A stretch of 64,000 nt of DNA from Mycolicibacterium sp. J2 (GTDB lineage Bacteria > Actinomycetota > Actinomycetes > Mycobacteriales > Mycobacteriaceae). Below are positions 42,635-49,861 of the stretch, one piece after another. How positions within the stretch are numbered: the stretch's first letter is position 1; the number at the start of each line of letters is the position of its first letter. A program made the position numbers and the translations under genes. The notes under the pieces were generated by a model, which was given only the letters and a program-made list of their open reading frames with translations, searched no databases and was not told the origin of the DNA. Where the stretch lies: NCBI RefSeq assembly GCF_026240945.1, contig NZ_JAPFPY010000025.1:1-64000 (forward strand), given 5' to 3'.

Positions 42635-43478
42635 CCGACCGCCGCGCCCGGGGCGGCGGCTGACACTTCGGGCAGTAGAACGACGAGCGGTTCATGAACT
42701 TCTCCCGCCGCATCACCGCGCCGCAGCGCCGGCACGGCAGGTCCACCCGCCCGTAGGCATCCAGGGACCGGTCGAAGTATCCGGATTCGCCGTTGACGTT
42801 GACGTACAACGAGTCGAACGAGGTGCCGCCCTGGGCCAGTGCGGCCGTCATCACCTCGGCGGCCGCGTCGAGCACCTCGGCCAACTGCTTGCGCGGCAGC
42901 CCCGACGCCAGCCGGCCGCCGTACACGCGGGCCCGCCACAGCGCCTCGTCGGCGTAGATGTTGCCGATGCCGGACACCACGGTCTGATCCAGCAGCTGCC
43001 GTTTGATCTCAGAGTGCTTGCGCCGCAACACCGTCACCACACCGTCGCGGTCGAAGGCCGGGTCCAGCGGGTCGCGCGCGATATGTGCCACCGGCAGCGG
43101 AACCTCACCGGCCATCTCGGTCACCATCCAGCCCCCGAACGTGCGCTGATCGACGAAGCTCAGCTCGGTGCCGTCATCGAGGATCGACGCGATCCGCAGG
43201 TGTCCGGGATTCGGTACCGGGCCGAGCAGCATCTGCCCGCTCATCCCCAGGTGCACCACCACGGCGTCGCCACTGTCCAGCGTCAGCCACAGGTACTTGC
43301 CGCGCCGGCCGGTACCGACGATGCGGCTGCCGCGCAGGCGCGCCTCCAGGTCGGCCTGACCGAGCTCGTGCCGCCGGGTCGCCCGCGGATGCAGCACCTG
43401 GATCTCGGCGATGCGGTGGCCGACGATGTGTGCGTCCAGGCCGCGCCGCACCACCTCGACCTCGGGGAGCTCAGGCAT
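42618..43478 (-). CDS. fpg: Formamidopyrimidine-DNA glycosylase
   Basis: Base-excision enzyme for 8-oxoguanine and ring-opened purines, with AP-lyase activity. The 286-residue product begins 'MPELPEVEVVRRGL' with catalytic Pro2 and Glu3, has 'GRRGKYLWLTL' and 'SGIGNIYADEALWRA', and ends with the zinc finger 'CRRCGAVMRREKFMNRSSFYCPKC' (key C-x2-C...C-x2-C). The start overlaps the rnc stop by 8 bases. Operon DUF177-rnc-fpg. Confidence 0.95.
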   Translation of the reverse strand: MPELPEVEVVRRGLDAHIVGHRIAEIQVLHPRATRRHELGQADLEARLRGSRIVGTGRRGKYLWLTLDSGDAVVVHLGMSGQMLLGPVPNPGHLRIASILDDGTELSFVDQRTFGGWMVTEMAGEVPLPVAHIARDPLDPAFDRDGVVTVLRRKHSEIKRQLLDQTVVSGIGNIYADEALWRARVYGGRLASGLPRKQLAEVLDAAAEVMTAALAQGGTSFDSLYVNVNGESGYFDRSLDAYGRVDLPCRRCGAVMRREKFMNRSSFYCPKCQPPPRARRSATAAC

Positions 43479-44163
43479 CCTTGAGTGCATTCCAGGCCGC
43501 CGCCGCGGCCTTCAGCTCCGCTTCCTTCTTGGTGCGCCCCACACCCCTGCCGTACTCCGTGCCGCTGACCATGACGACGGCGGTGAACTCCTTGTCGTGA
43601 TCGGGTCCCTCGGAGGTGACGGCGTACGACGGGGCGCCCAGCCCGCGGGCGACGGTGAGTTCCTGCAGGCTGCTCTTCCAGTCCAGCCCCGCACCCAGCG
43701 TGGGCGCGGTGTCCAGCAGTTCGCCGAACAGCCGCAGGATGACCTCCCGGGCAACCACGTTGCCGTGCTCGATATAGATTGCGCCCAAGAGGGATTCGAC
43801 ACCGTCGGCCAGGATGCTGGACTTGTCGGCGCCACCCGAGCTCTCCTCGCCCTTGCCCAGCAACAGGTATGCGCCCAACCCCCGGTCACCGAGCCCGCGG
43901 CCGACGTCGGCCAAGGCCTGGGTGTTGACGATGCTGGCGCGCAGCTTGGCCAGGTCGCCCTCGGCCCGGTCCGGGTGCCGGTGGTAGAGCTCCTCGGTGA
44001 TGGTCAGCCCGAGCACCGCATCGCCGAGGAACTCCAGGCGCTCGTTGGTCGGCAGCCCGCCGTTCTCGTAGGAGTAGCTGCGGTGCGTCAGCGCCACCGT
44101 CAGCAGATCATCGGACAGTGGGACGCCGAGCGCGGCGAGTAACGGGCCGCGGTCGACGGTCAC
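43471..44163 (-). CDS. rnc: Ribonuclease III
   Basis: Double-strand RNA endonuclease for rRNA maturation and turnover. The 230-residue product has the RNase III signature 'NERLEFLGDAVLGLTI' and 'SSILADGVESLLGAIYI', then a C-terminal dsRNA-binding domain ('DWKSSLQELTVARGLG', 'GVGRTKKEAELKAAAAAW'). GTG 44163 overlaps the DUF177 gene stop by 4 bp. Confidence 0.95.
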   Translation of the reverse strand: MTVDRGPLLAALGVPLSDDLLTVALTHRSYSYENGGLPTNERLEFLGDAVLGLTITEELYHRHPDRAEGDLAKLRASIVNTQALADVGRGLGDRGLGAYLLLGKGEESSGGADKSSILADGVESLLGAIYIEHGNVVAREVILRLFGELLDTAPTLGAGLDWKSSLQELTVARGLGAPSYAVTSEGPDHDKEFTAVVMVSGTEYGRGVGRTKKEAELKAAAAAWNALKDA

Positions 44164-44717
44164 GCCTTGGCTCCGGGCCCGCCCAGATCCTCCTTGAGGC
44201 CGGCCAGCTTCGCCCAGCGCGGATCGATCTTCTCGTGCTGATGTCCCGGCTCCGCCGATGCGAGCGGGACGCCGCAATCGGGACACAATCCGGGGCAATC
44301 CGGTCCGCAGAGCGGGGTGAACGGCAGCGCCAGCCCGACCGCGTCGACGATCGGCTGTTCGATGTCGACCTGGTCGTCGACCACGCGGCCGATCTCGTCG
44401 GCCTCGGTGGTCTCCTCGGTGGCGCTGCCGGGATAGGCGTAGAGCTCCGTGAGGTCGATACTGACGTCTCCGGTGATCGGCTCCAGGCAGCGCACGCATT
44501 CACCGGCGGTGGGCGCCGAGACGGTGCCGGTCACCAGGGCGCCCTCGGACACCGATTGGATCTGCAGATCCAGCTCCACCGGGGCACCCTCCTCGATCCT
44601 GATGAGGTCGAGTCCGATGCGCGACGGCGCCGGGACCGTCTGGTGCACGGTGATCATCGACCCGGGGCGGCGCCCCAACCGCGAGATGTCGATGACGAGC
44701 GGATTCGATCGGGCCAT
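44160..44717 (-). CDS. DUF177/YceD-family protein
   Basis: A 185-residue YceD-family protein. Family members act in 23S rRNA metabolism and often precede rpmF; here rnc follows instead, the mycobacterial order (Rv2926c). The Cys pairs 'CVRCLE' and 'CGPDCPGLCPDCG' probably bind zinc. ATG 44717 gives 'MARSNPLVIDISRLGRRPGSM'; a longer frame upstream looks non-coding. It is divergent from the LLM monooxygenase gene. Confidence 0.88.
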   Translation of the reverse strand: MARSNPLVIDISRLGRRPGSMITVHQTVPAPSRIGLDLIRIEEGAPVELDLQIQSVSEGALVTGTVSAPTAGECVRCLEPITGDVSIDLTELYAYPGSATEETTEADEIGRVVDDQVDIEQPIVDAVGLALPFTPLCGPDCPGLCPDCGVPLASAEPGHQHEKIDPRWAKLAGLKEDLGGPGAKA

Positions 44718-44880
44718 ATCGCCGATCCTACTTCGGCCCCGATGGCCGCCGACCGGGGCGCAAACTCGATCACCGAGATTTTTATTCTGCGGCGACGCCG
44801 TGGCCGGTGAGGTCGGTCGCGCCGGGCGGCCGCCGGCGGACGCGACGATTTCCGGCGCCGCGGGCGCCGATACTCGACGC

Positions 44881-46050
44881 GTGACTGTGAAGCTGCACTG
44901 GTTCCTGCCCACCTACGGCGACAGCCGCCTGATCGTCGGCGGTGGCCATGGCACACCGGCCGGCGCCGCCGGCGGTGACCGCGAGGCCACCATCGACTAT
45001 CTTGCCTCGATCGTGCGCAGCGCCGAGCGCTTCGGTTTCACCGGTGCCCTGATCCCCACCGGCGCCTGGTGCGAGGACGCGTTCGTCACCGCGGCGCTGC
45101 TGGCGCGGGAGACCACCTCGCTGGCGTTTCTGGTGGCCTTCCGCCCCGGTCTGGTCAGCCCCACGCTGTCGGCGCAGATGGCCGCCACCTTCGCCAGGCA
45201 CGCACCGGGGCGCATCCTGCTCAACGTGGTCGTCGGCGGCGAGGCGCACGAACAGCGCGCCTTCGGCGACCACCTGGACAAGGACGCGCGCTATGCGCGC
45301 TGCGACGAGTTCCTCGATGTGGTGCGCCGGCTGTGGGCCGGCGAAACCGTCACGCACAAGGGCGACTACCTCGACGTCGAGCAGGCCGCCCTGGCCGTGC
45401 CGCCGAACCCGGTGCCGCCGTTGTACTTCGGCGGCAGCTCGAAGGCGGCTGGGCCGGTGGCCGCGCGGCATTCGGACGTGTACCTCACCTGGGGTGAACC
45501 GCCGGCCGCAGTGCGCGAGAAGATCGAATGGATCCGCGCGCTGGGCGCCGAGCAGGGTCGCAAACTGCGTTTCGGGATCCGGCTGCACACCATCTCGCGC
45601 GACACCTCCGAAGAGGCTTGGGCGCAGGCCGACAAGCTGGTGGCCGCACTGGACGAGGACACCGTGCGCAAGGCCCAGGAGGGGTTGGCCCGCAGCCAGT
45701 CCGAGGGACAGAAACGCATGCTGGCGCTGCACGAGGCCAACCGCGCCGACGGCACCTGGAGCGATGCCCGCAGCCTGGAGATCGCGCCGAATCTGTGGTC
45801 CGGGGTGGGTCTGGTGCGCGGCGGCGCGGGCACCGCGCTGGTGGGTAGCCACACCGAGGTGGCCGACCGGATCGCCGAGTACGCCGAGATCGGCATCGAC
45901 GAGTTCATCTTCTCCGGCTACCCGCACCTGGAGGAATTGTTCTGGTTCGGTGAGGGCGTGGTGCCGATCTTGCGGCAACGCGGCCTCTTCAACGCCGGCG
46001 CGGATGAAGCGCCCAGCGTGTCGATCCCGTTCGTGGGCTCGGCGCGGTGA
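44881..46050 (+). CDS. SsuD-like LLM-class monooxygenase
   Basis: A 389-residue flavin-dependent (LLM) monooxygenase closest in layout to alkanesulfonate monooxygenase SsuD, which uses FMNH2 to release sulfite from sulfonates. 'KLHWFLPTYGDSR', 'GALIPTGAWCEDAFVTAALLAR', 'LNVVVGGEAHEQRAFGD', 'YLDVEQAALAVPPNP' and 'FSGYPHLEELFWFGEGV' are family-like. A dimethylsulfone-type substrate is equally possible because an SfnB-like gene follows with a 4-bp overlap. GTG start. No flavin reductase is next to it. Confidence 0.85.
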   Translation: MTVKLHWFLPTYGDSRLIVGGGHGTPAGAAGGDREATIDYLASIVRSAERFGFTGALIPTGAWCEDAFVTAALLARETTSLAFLVAFRPGLVSPTLSAQMAATFARHAPGRILLNVVVGGEAHEQRAFGDHLDKDARYARCDEFLDVVRRLWAGETVTHKGDYLDVEQAALAVPPNPVPPLYFGGSSKAAGPVAARHSDVYLTWGEPPAAVREKIEWIRALGAEQGRKLRFGIRLHTISRDTSEEAWAQADKLVAALDEDTVRKAQEGLARSQSEGQKRMLALHEANRADGTWSDARSLEIAPNLWSGVGLVRGGAGTALVGSHTEVADRIAEYAEIGIDEFIFSGYPHLEELFWFGEGVVPILRQRGLFNAGADEAPSVSIPFVGSAR

Positions 46051-47264
46051 CGTCGCTCGCCCCGGCTGCGCGCATCGTCGACGCCGATCAGGCGCTGGCC
46101 GTCGCGGCCGAGCTGGCCGACGTGTTCGCAGCGGGGGCCGCGGCCCGTGATGCCGGCCGCGAGCTGCCGCACGAGCCGGTGCGGGCACTCAAAGAGGCTG
46201 GGCTGCTCGCCTTGTCGGTTCCCGTCGAGCACGGTGGCATCGACGCCCCGGCTTCGGTGATCGCCGAGGTGTTCCGGTTGCTCGCGCACGCCGACGCCTC
46301 GCTGGCGCAGATCCCGCACTCGCATTACACCTTCCTGGAAGCGGTCCGGCTGCAGGGCACTCCGGAGCAGCGGGAGTTCTTCTACGAAAAGGTGCTCGAA
46401 GGAGCGCTTTTCGCCAACGCACAGTCCGAGCGCTCCGGCCGTATCGACGTCGACACCACGGTCCTGCTGCCCGCCGGTGACGGCGGTTACCGGTTGTCGG
46501 GACGCAAGTACTATTGCACCGGAGCGCTTTTCGCCGACTGGGTCATCGTGCGGGCGTCCCGTCCGGAGGATCCGGCGCAGACCCCCACCTCGTCGACGCC
46601 GAAGGCCCTCGCCTTCGTCGAGGCGGGAACCGCGGGCGTGACCGTCGTGGACGACTGGGACGGGATGGGTCAGCGCACCACCGCCTCCGGCACGGTGACG
46701 CTCGACGAGGTGCCGGTGCAGGTCGCCCAGGTCATACCGTTCACGCCGATCTTCGCGCGGCCCACCGTGTACGGCGCCCGCGCGCAGCTGTTCCACACCG
46801 CCCTGGACGCCGGGATCGCCACCGCCGCACTGGCCGAGGGGGTCCGGCAAGCGGCGCGGGCGCGGGCGCATTTCGAGGCCGAACAACCGGCGGCGGTGGA
46901 CGATCCGACGCTGGTCCAGATCGCCGGGAATCTCACCGTGACGGTCCGCGGCGCGCTGGCCCTGCTGGCCGAGGCCGGTCGGGCCGTGGACCACGCCACC
47001 GCACACCTGGACGCGGACAGCGCCGCCGAGGCCTCCATCGCGGTGGCGGTCGCGAAGGTGGCGGCCACCCGGGCGTCGTTGGAGGCGTCGAGCACGCTGT
47101 TCGAACTCGGCGGCACCCGCAGCGCCTCCGGTTCGGCGAACCTGTCGCGGTACTGGCGCGATGCCCGCACCCACACGCTGCACGACGCGACGCGGTGGAA
47201 GGTGCAGCACATCGGCCGCTACACGCTGTCGGGGACGAAACCGCCCCGGCATGGCCAGCTTTGA
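46047..47264 (+). CDS. SfnB-like acyl-CoA dehydrogenase-fold oxidoreductase
   Basis: A 405-residue protein with the acyl-CoA dehydrogenase fold and the SfnB-family look: 'LPHEPVRALKEAGLLALSVPVEHGG', 'FANAQSERSGR', 'LSGRKYYCTGALFADW', 'WDGMGQRTTASGTVTLDEVPV' (key DGMGQRTTASG) and 'SRYWRDARTHTLHD'. SfnB enzymes belong to dimethylsulfone and related organosulfur use, and the C-terminal 'ARTHTLHD' is typical of flavin-dependent desulfurisation oxidoreductases. GTG overlaps the SsuD-like stop by 4 bp, so the pair forms one sulfur-scavenging unit. It is followed by a perfect inverted repeat. Confidence 0.84.
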   Translation: MTSLAPAARIVDADQALAVAAELADVFAAGAAARDAGRELPHEPVRALKEAGLLALSVPVEHGGIDAPASVIAEVFRLLAHADASLAQIPHSHYTFLEAVRLQGTPEQREFFYEKVLEGALFANAQSERSGRIDVDTTVLLPAGDGGYRLSGRKYYCTGALFADWVIVRASRPEDPAQTPTSSTPKALAFVEAGTAGVTVVDDWDGMGQRTTASGTVTLDEVPVQVAQVIPFTPIFARPTVYGARAQLFHTALDAGIATAALAEGVRQAARARAHFEAEQPAAVDDPTLVQIAGNLTVTVRGALALLAEAGRAVDHATAHLDADSAAEASIAVAVAKVAATRASLEASSTLFELGGTRSASGSANLSRYWRDARTHTLHDATRWKVQHIGRYTLSGTKPPRHGQL

Positions 47265-47284
47265 GGATCGGAACGAGCTGAAAA

Positions 47285-47331
47285 CCGACGAAATGGTCGC
47301 CTCCACTGCGGGAGGGCGACCATTTCGTCGG
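47285..47331. terminator. Perfect 17-bp inverted repeat between convergent genes
   Basis: CCGACGAAATGGTCGCC (47285-47301) and GGCGACCATTTCGTCGG (47315-47331) are exact reverse complements around a 13-base loop. It lies 20 bases after the SfnB-like stop and 14 bases before the sepIVA stop, so it can terminate both transcripts. There is no T-run, which is usual in mycobacteria. A related CGACATTTCGTCG lies at 24591-24603. Confidence 0.7.
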
Positions 47332-47345
47332 AAACGAGCGGGGAG

Positions 47346-48083
47346 CTACCGCGTCGCGTAGTCGTGCGTGCCCGCGGCGGTCCGCAACTGGTGGCGGCCG
47401 CGGCTCACCGAGCGCAGCGTGCCGTTGAGGTAGTCCTCGAACTCGGCGAGCTTGCTGTCGACGTAGATATCGCATTCACCGCGCAGGCGGTCGGCCTCGG
47501 CGTGCGCGGAGTCGACCAGTCGGGTGGCCTCGGCCGTCGCGGTCTGCACGATCTCGGTCTGCGACACCAGCCGCTGCTGCTCCTTGATGCCCTCCTGCAC
47601 GGCCTTCTCGTAAGAGATGTTGCCGTTCTCGATGAGCCGGTCGGCTTCGGTCTTGGCGCGGCTGGTGCTGGCCTCGTATTCACGCTTGGCCGCGGCGGCG
47701 ATGCGGGCGGCCTCGTCGCGGGCCTCGGTGACCATCCGGTCGGCGTGCGCGCGGGCTTCGGCGACCATCCGGTCGGCCTGCGACTTGGCCTCGGCCATCA
47801 TCCGGTCGGCCTCGCTGCGGGCGTGGTTGAGCAGTGAGTCGGCCTCGGCGTTGGCCGAGGCCACCGTGGAATCGGCGTGCTCGCGCGCCTCGTTGAGCAT
47901 GGCGTCCCTGGCGTCGAGCACGTCCTGGGCGTCGTCGAGTTCGCCGGGGATGGCGTCCTTGATGTCGTCGAGCAGTTCCAGGACGTCACCACGGGGCACC
48001 ATGCAACCGGCCGTCATCGGCACGCCGCGTGCTTCCTCCACGATCGCACTGAGTTCGTCAAGCGCCTCAAACACTCGGTACAC
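47346..48083 (-). CDS. sepIVA: DivIVA-like septation protein SepIVA
   Basis: A 245-residue DivIVA-like coiled-coil protein; the mycobacterial SepIVA needed for septation. It begins 'MYRVFEALDELSAIVEEARGVPM' and has long helical heptads with repeats of 'EADRMMAEAKSQADRMVAEARAHADRMV' (periodic A-D-R-M). The middle contains 'ENGNISYEKAVQEGIKEQQRLV'. Start GTG 48083. It matches Rv2927c, which lies near the rnc region. Confidence 0.88.
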   Translation of the reverse strand: MYRVFEALDELSAIVEEARGVPMTAGCMVPRGDVLELLDDIKDAIPGELDDAQDVLDARDAMLNEAREHADSTVASANAEADSLLNHARSEADRMMAEAKSQADRMVAEARAHADRMVTEARDEAARIAAAAKREYEASTSRAKTEADRLIENGNISYEKAVQEGIKEQQRLVSQTEIVQTATAEATRLVDSAHAEADRLRGECDIYVDSKLAEFEDYLNGTLRSVSRGRHQLRTAAGTHDYATR

Positions 48084-48174
48084 GGCAACACCCTCCAGGC
48101 GTAGTTGTTAGTGACCAGTGTGCCTGGTGTTACGCCTGTGACTGGAGTTTTGTTGCGGTGTGTCGCGTCGCCGA

Positions 48175-48747
48175 CTAGCGCATCGCCGAAGCCAGGGCGT
48201 CGCGGGCGCGGTCGAGCATCGACGCGAACGGTCCCACGACGTAGTTCAGCACCGGCGACTCGACCCCGGGATGCGGGCGCGTCGGCGCGATCGCCTCGGC
48301 CGCCTGCACCGCCTTGGCCATCCGACCCAGATCCTCGGCGCTCAGCTTGCGCTGTAGCCGGCTGAACTCCTCGGTCTCTTCCCGCTCGGCGTGCTTGATC
48401 ACGTCCGCACGGAACAGGGTCAGCTCTTCGAGGAATTCGTCGGAGGCCACGTCCATGCCTTCCAGCTTGGACGGCTGCTCCTTGGCACCGTGCTCCTCCT
48501 TGAGCCGCGCGTCCACGATCGCGTCGCCACCGGTGACCTCGCGACGGGCCCGCGGATGCACCACCATCTCCTCGGCGGTCTCGTGCACCGCGAGCAATTG
48601 CCGCAGGTCGGTGAAGGCGCGCTCCCTGGCTTTGGGCTCGGAGGCGGACAGCACCTCCTCGAACAGATCCTTGATCAAGTTGTGCTGATCCTTGAGGAAC
48701 CGCACGACGTCATCGGTCGACTGGACAAATGTTTCGACCACGGGCAT
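48175..48747 (-). CDS. Hemerythrin HHE-domain protein
   Basis: A 190-residue four-helix HHE protein that should hold a di-iron site. Conserved ligands are visible: 'KDQHNLIKDLFEE', 'VHETAEEMVVHP', 'LKEEHGAKEQ' and 'IKHAEREETEEF'. Mycobacterial members of this type have been tied to peroxide or nitric-oxide responses, but no such link is shown here. The ATG follows GGAGGT. Divergent neighbours: none; it lies between sepIVA and coaD on the same strand. Confidence 0.88.
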   Translation of the reverse strand: MPVVETFVQSTDDVVRFLKDQHNLIKDLFEEVLSASEPKARERAFTDLRQLLAVHETAEEMVVHPRARREVTGGDAIVDARLKEEHGAKEQPSKLEGMDVASDEFLEELTLFRADVIKHAEREETEEFSRLQRKLSAEDLGRMAKAVQAAEAIAPTRPHPGVESPVLNYVVGPFASMLDRARDALASAMR

Positions 48748-48824
48748 TACCTCCGTAACGGTCGGGATCGGGTACGACGCGCTGGGCTGTGCGTCACCCC
48801 AGGCTTACCCGCCGCCGCCCGGGC

Positions 48825-49301
48825 TCAACCGTGCAGCTTGGCCCGCAACCGCACGTTGACCGGCTCCGGCAGCAGGTCGCTGACGTCGCCACCCAGCGCG
48901 GCGACCTCCTTGGCCAGTGATGACGACACGAAGGAGTAGCGCGGCGTGGTGGCCACGAAGAATGTGTCCACCCCGGCGACATGCTTGTTCATCTGCGCCA
49001 TCTGCAGCTCGTACTCGAAATCGGTGCCGGTGCGCAGACCCTTGACGATGGCGGTGAGGCCCCGCTGCTTGACGAAATCGACCACCAGGCCGGTGCCGGA
49101 TTCCACCCGCAGGTTCGGCAGGTGCGTGGTGGACTCGCGGATCAGCTCGATGCGTTCCTCGGCGCTGAACATGCCCTTCTTGTTGGGGTTCACCAGCACC
49201 GCCACCACCACCTCGTCGAACTGGGCCGCGGCCCGCTCGAAGATGTCGATATGGCCCAGGGTGACCGGGTCGAAGGATCCGGGGCAGACGGCGCCACTCA
49301 T
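48825..49301 (-). CDS. coaD: Phosphopantetheine adenylyltransferase
   Basis: Penultimate enzyme of CoA synthesis; makes dephospho-CoA from 4'-phosphopantetheine and ATP. The 158-residue product begins 'MSGAVCPGSFDPVTLGHIDI' with the (H/T)xGH motif in 'VTLGHID', and has 'VKGLRTGTDFEYELQMA' and 'YSFVSSSLAKEVA'. It lies 11 bases after rsmD, a standard pair. Confidence 0.95.
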   Translation of the reverse strand: MSGAVCPGSFDPVTLGHIDIFERAAAQFDEVVVAVLVNPNKKGMFSAEERIELIRESTTHLPNLRVESGTGLVVDFVKQRGLTAIVKGLRTGTDFEYELQMAQMNKHVAGVDTFFVATTPRYSFVSSSLAKEVAALGGDVSDLLPEPVNVRLRAKLHG

Positions 49302-49312
49302 GATCGGTGAGG

Positions 49313-49861
49313 TTACGCGATGCCGAACTCCAGCCGGGTGTCGCCATAGCGCCGCGCGTCGACGCGTTCCCAACCATCCGGCCAGCGCAACGCCGGGCCG
49401 CCCGCGGCGCGTTCGACGACGGCGAGCGCTCCGGGCGACACCCAACCGTTGCCGAGCAGCGCGGCCAGCTGTGCCTCCACCTCGGCGGCGGGCACGTCGT
49501 ACGGCGGGTCGGCGAACACCAGATCCACCCGCCGGGCCGGGGCGCCGGCGAGCAGCTTGGCCACCGGCGCGCACCGCACCGTACCGGGGGCCTGCAACGC
49601 GGCGATGTTGGCGGTGATCACCGCCGCCGCCCTGCGATCCGATTCGACGAACACCGCGCCGGCCGCCCCGCGGGACAGCGCCTCCAGGCCGAGGGCACCC
49701 GACCCCGCGTACAGGTCGAGCACCGCGGCCCCGTCGAAATCCATCCGCGCGGCCAGCACGTTGAACAGCGACTCGCGGACCCGGTCGGTGGTAGGCCGGG
49801 TGCCCTTGACTGGCACCGTGATTCGGCGCCCGCCGTAGCGCCCCGCGACGATCCGGGTCAG
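49313..49861 (-). CDS. rsmD: 16S rRNA (guanine(966)-N2)-methyltransferase, probable CTG start
   Basis: S-adenosylmethionine-dependent methyltransferase of G966. The 182-residue product has 'GTRPTTDRVRESLFN', motif I 'AVLDLYAGSGALGLEALSRG' (key DLYAGSGALGLE), 'VFVESDRRA' and the catalytic 'DLVFADPPYDV'. No ATG, GTG or TTG lies in frame near the expected start. CTG 49861 gives 'LTRIVAGRYGGRRI', aligned with known starts, and overlaps the pyc stop as CTGA, the pattern other operon genes here show as GTGA or ATGA. Otherwise the next usable start lies well inside pyc. Operon pyc-rsmD-coaD. Confidence 0.85.
   Translation of the reverse strand: MTRIVAGRYGGRRITVPVKGTRPTTDRVRESLFNVLAARMDFDGAAVLDLYAGSGALGLEALSRGAAGAVFVESDRRAAAVITANIAALQAPGTVRCAPVAKLLAGAPARRVDLVFADPPYDVPAAEVEAQLAALLGNGWVSPGALAVVERAAGGPALRWPDGWERVDARRYGDTRLEFGIA

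Noticed and set aside
46400..46533. Repeated 15-mer GGAGCGCTTTTCGCC within the SfnB-like gene (two copies about 117 bases apart)
   Set aside because: It encodes the chance repeat GALFA in normal family positions; no sign of a mobile or regulatory element.
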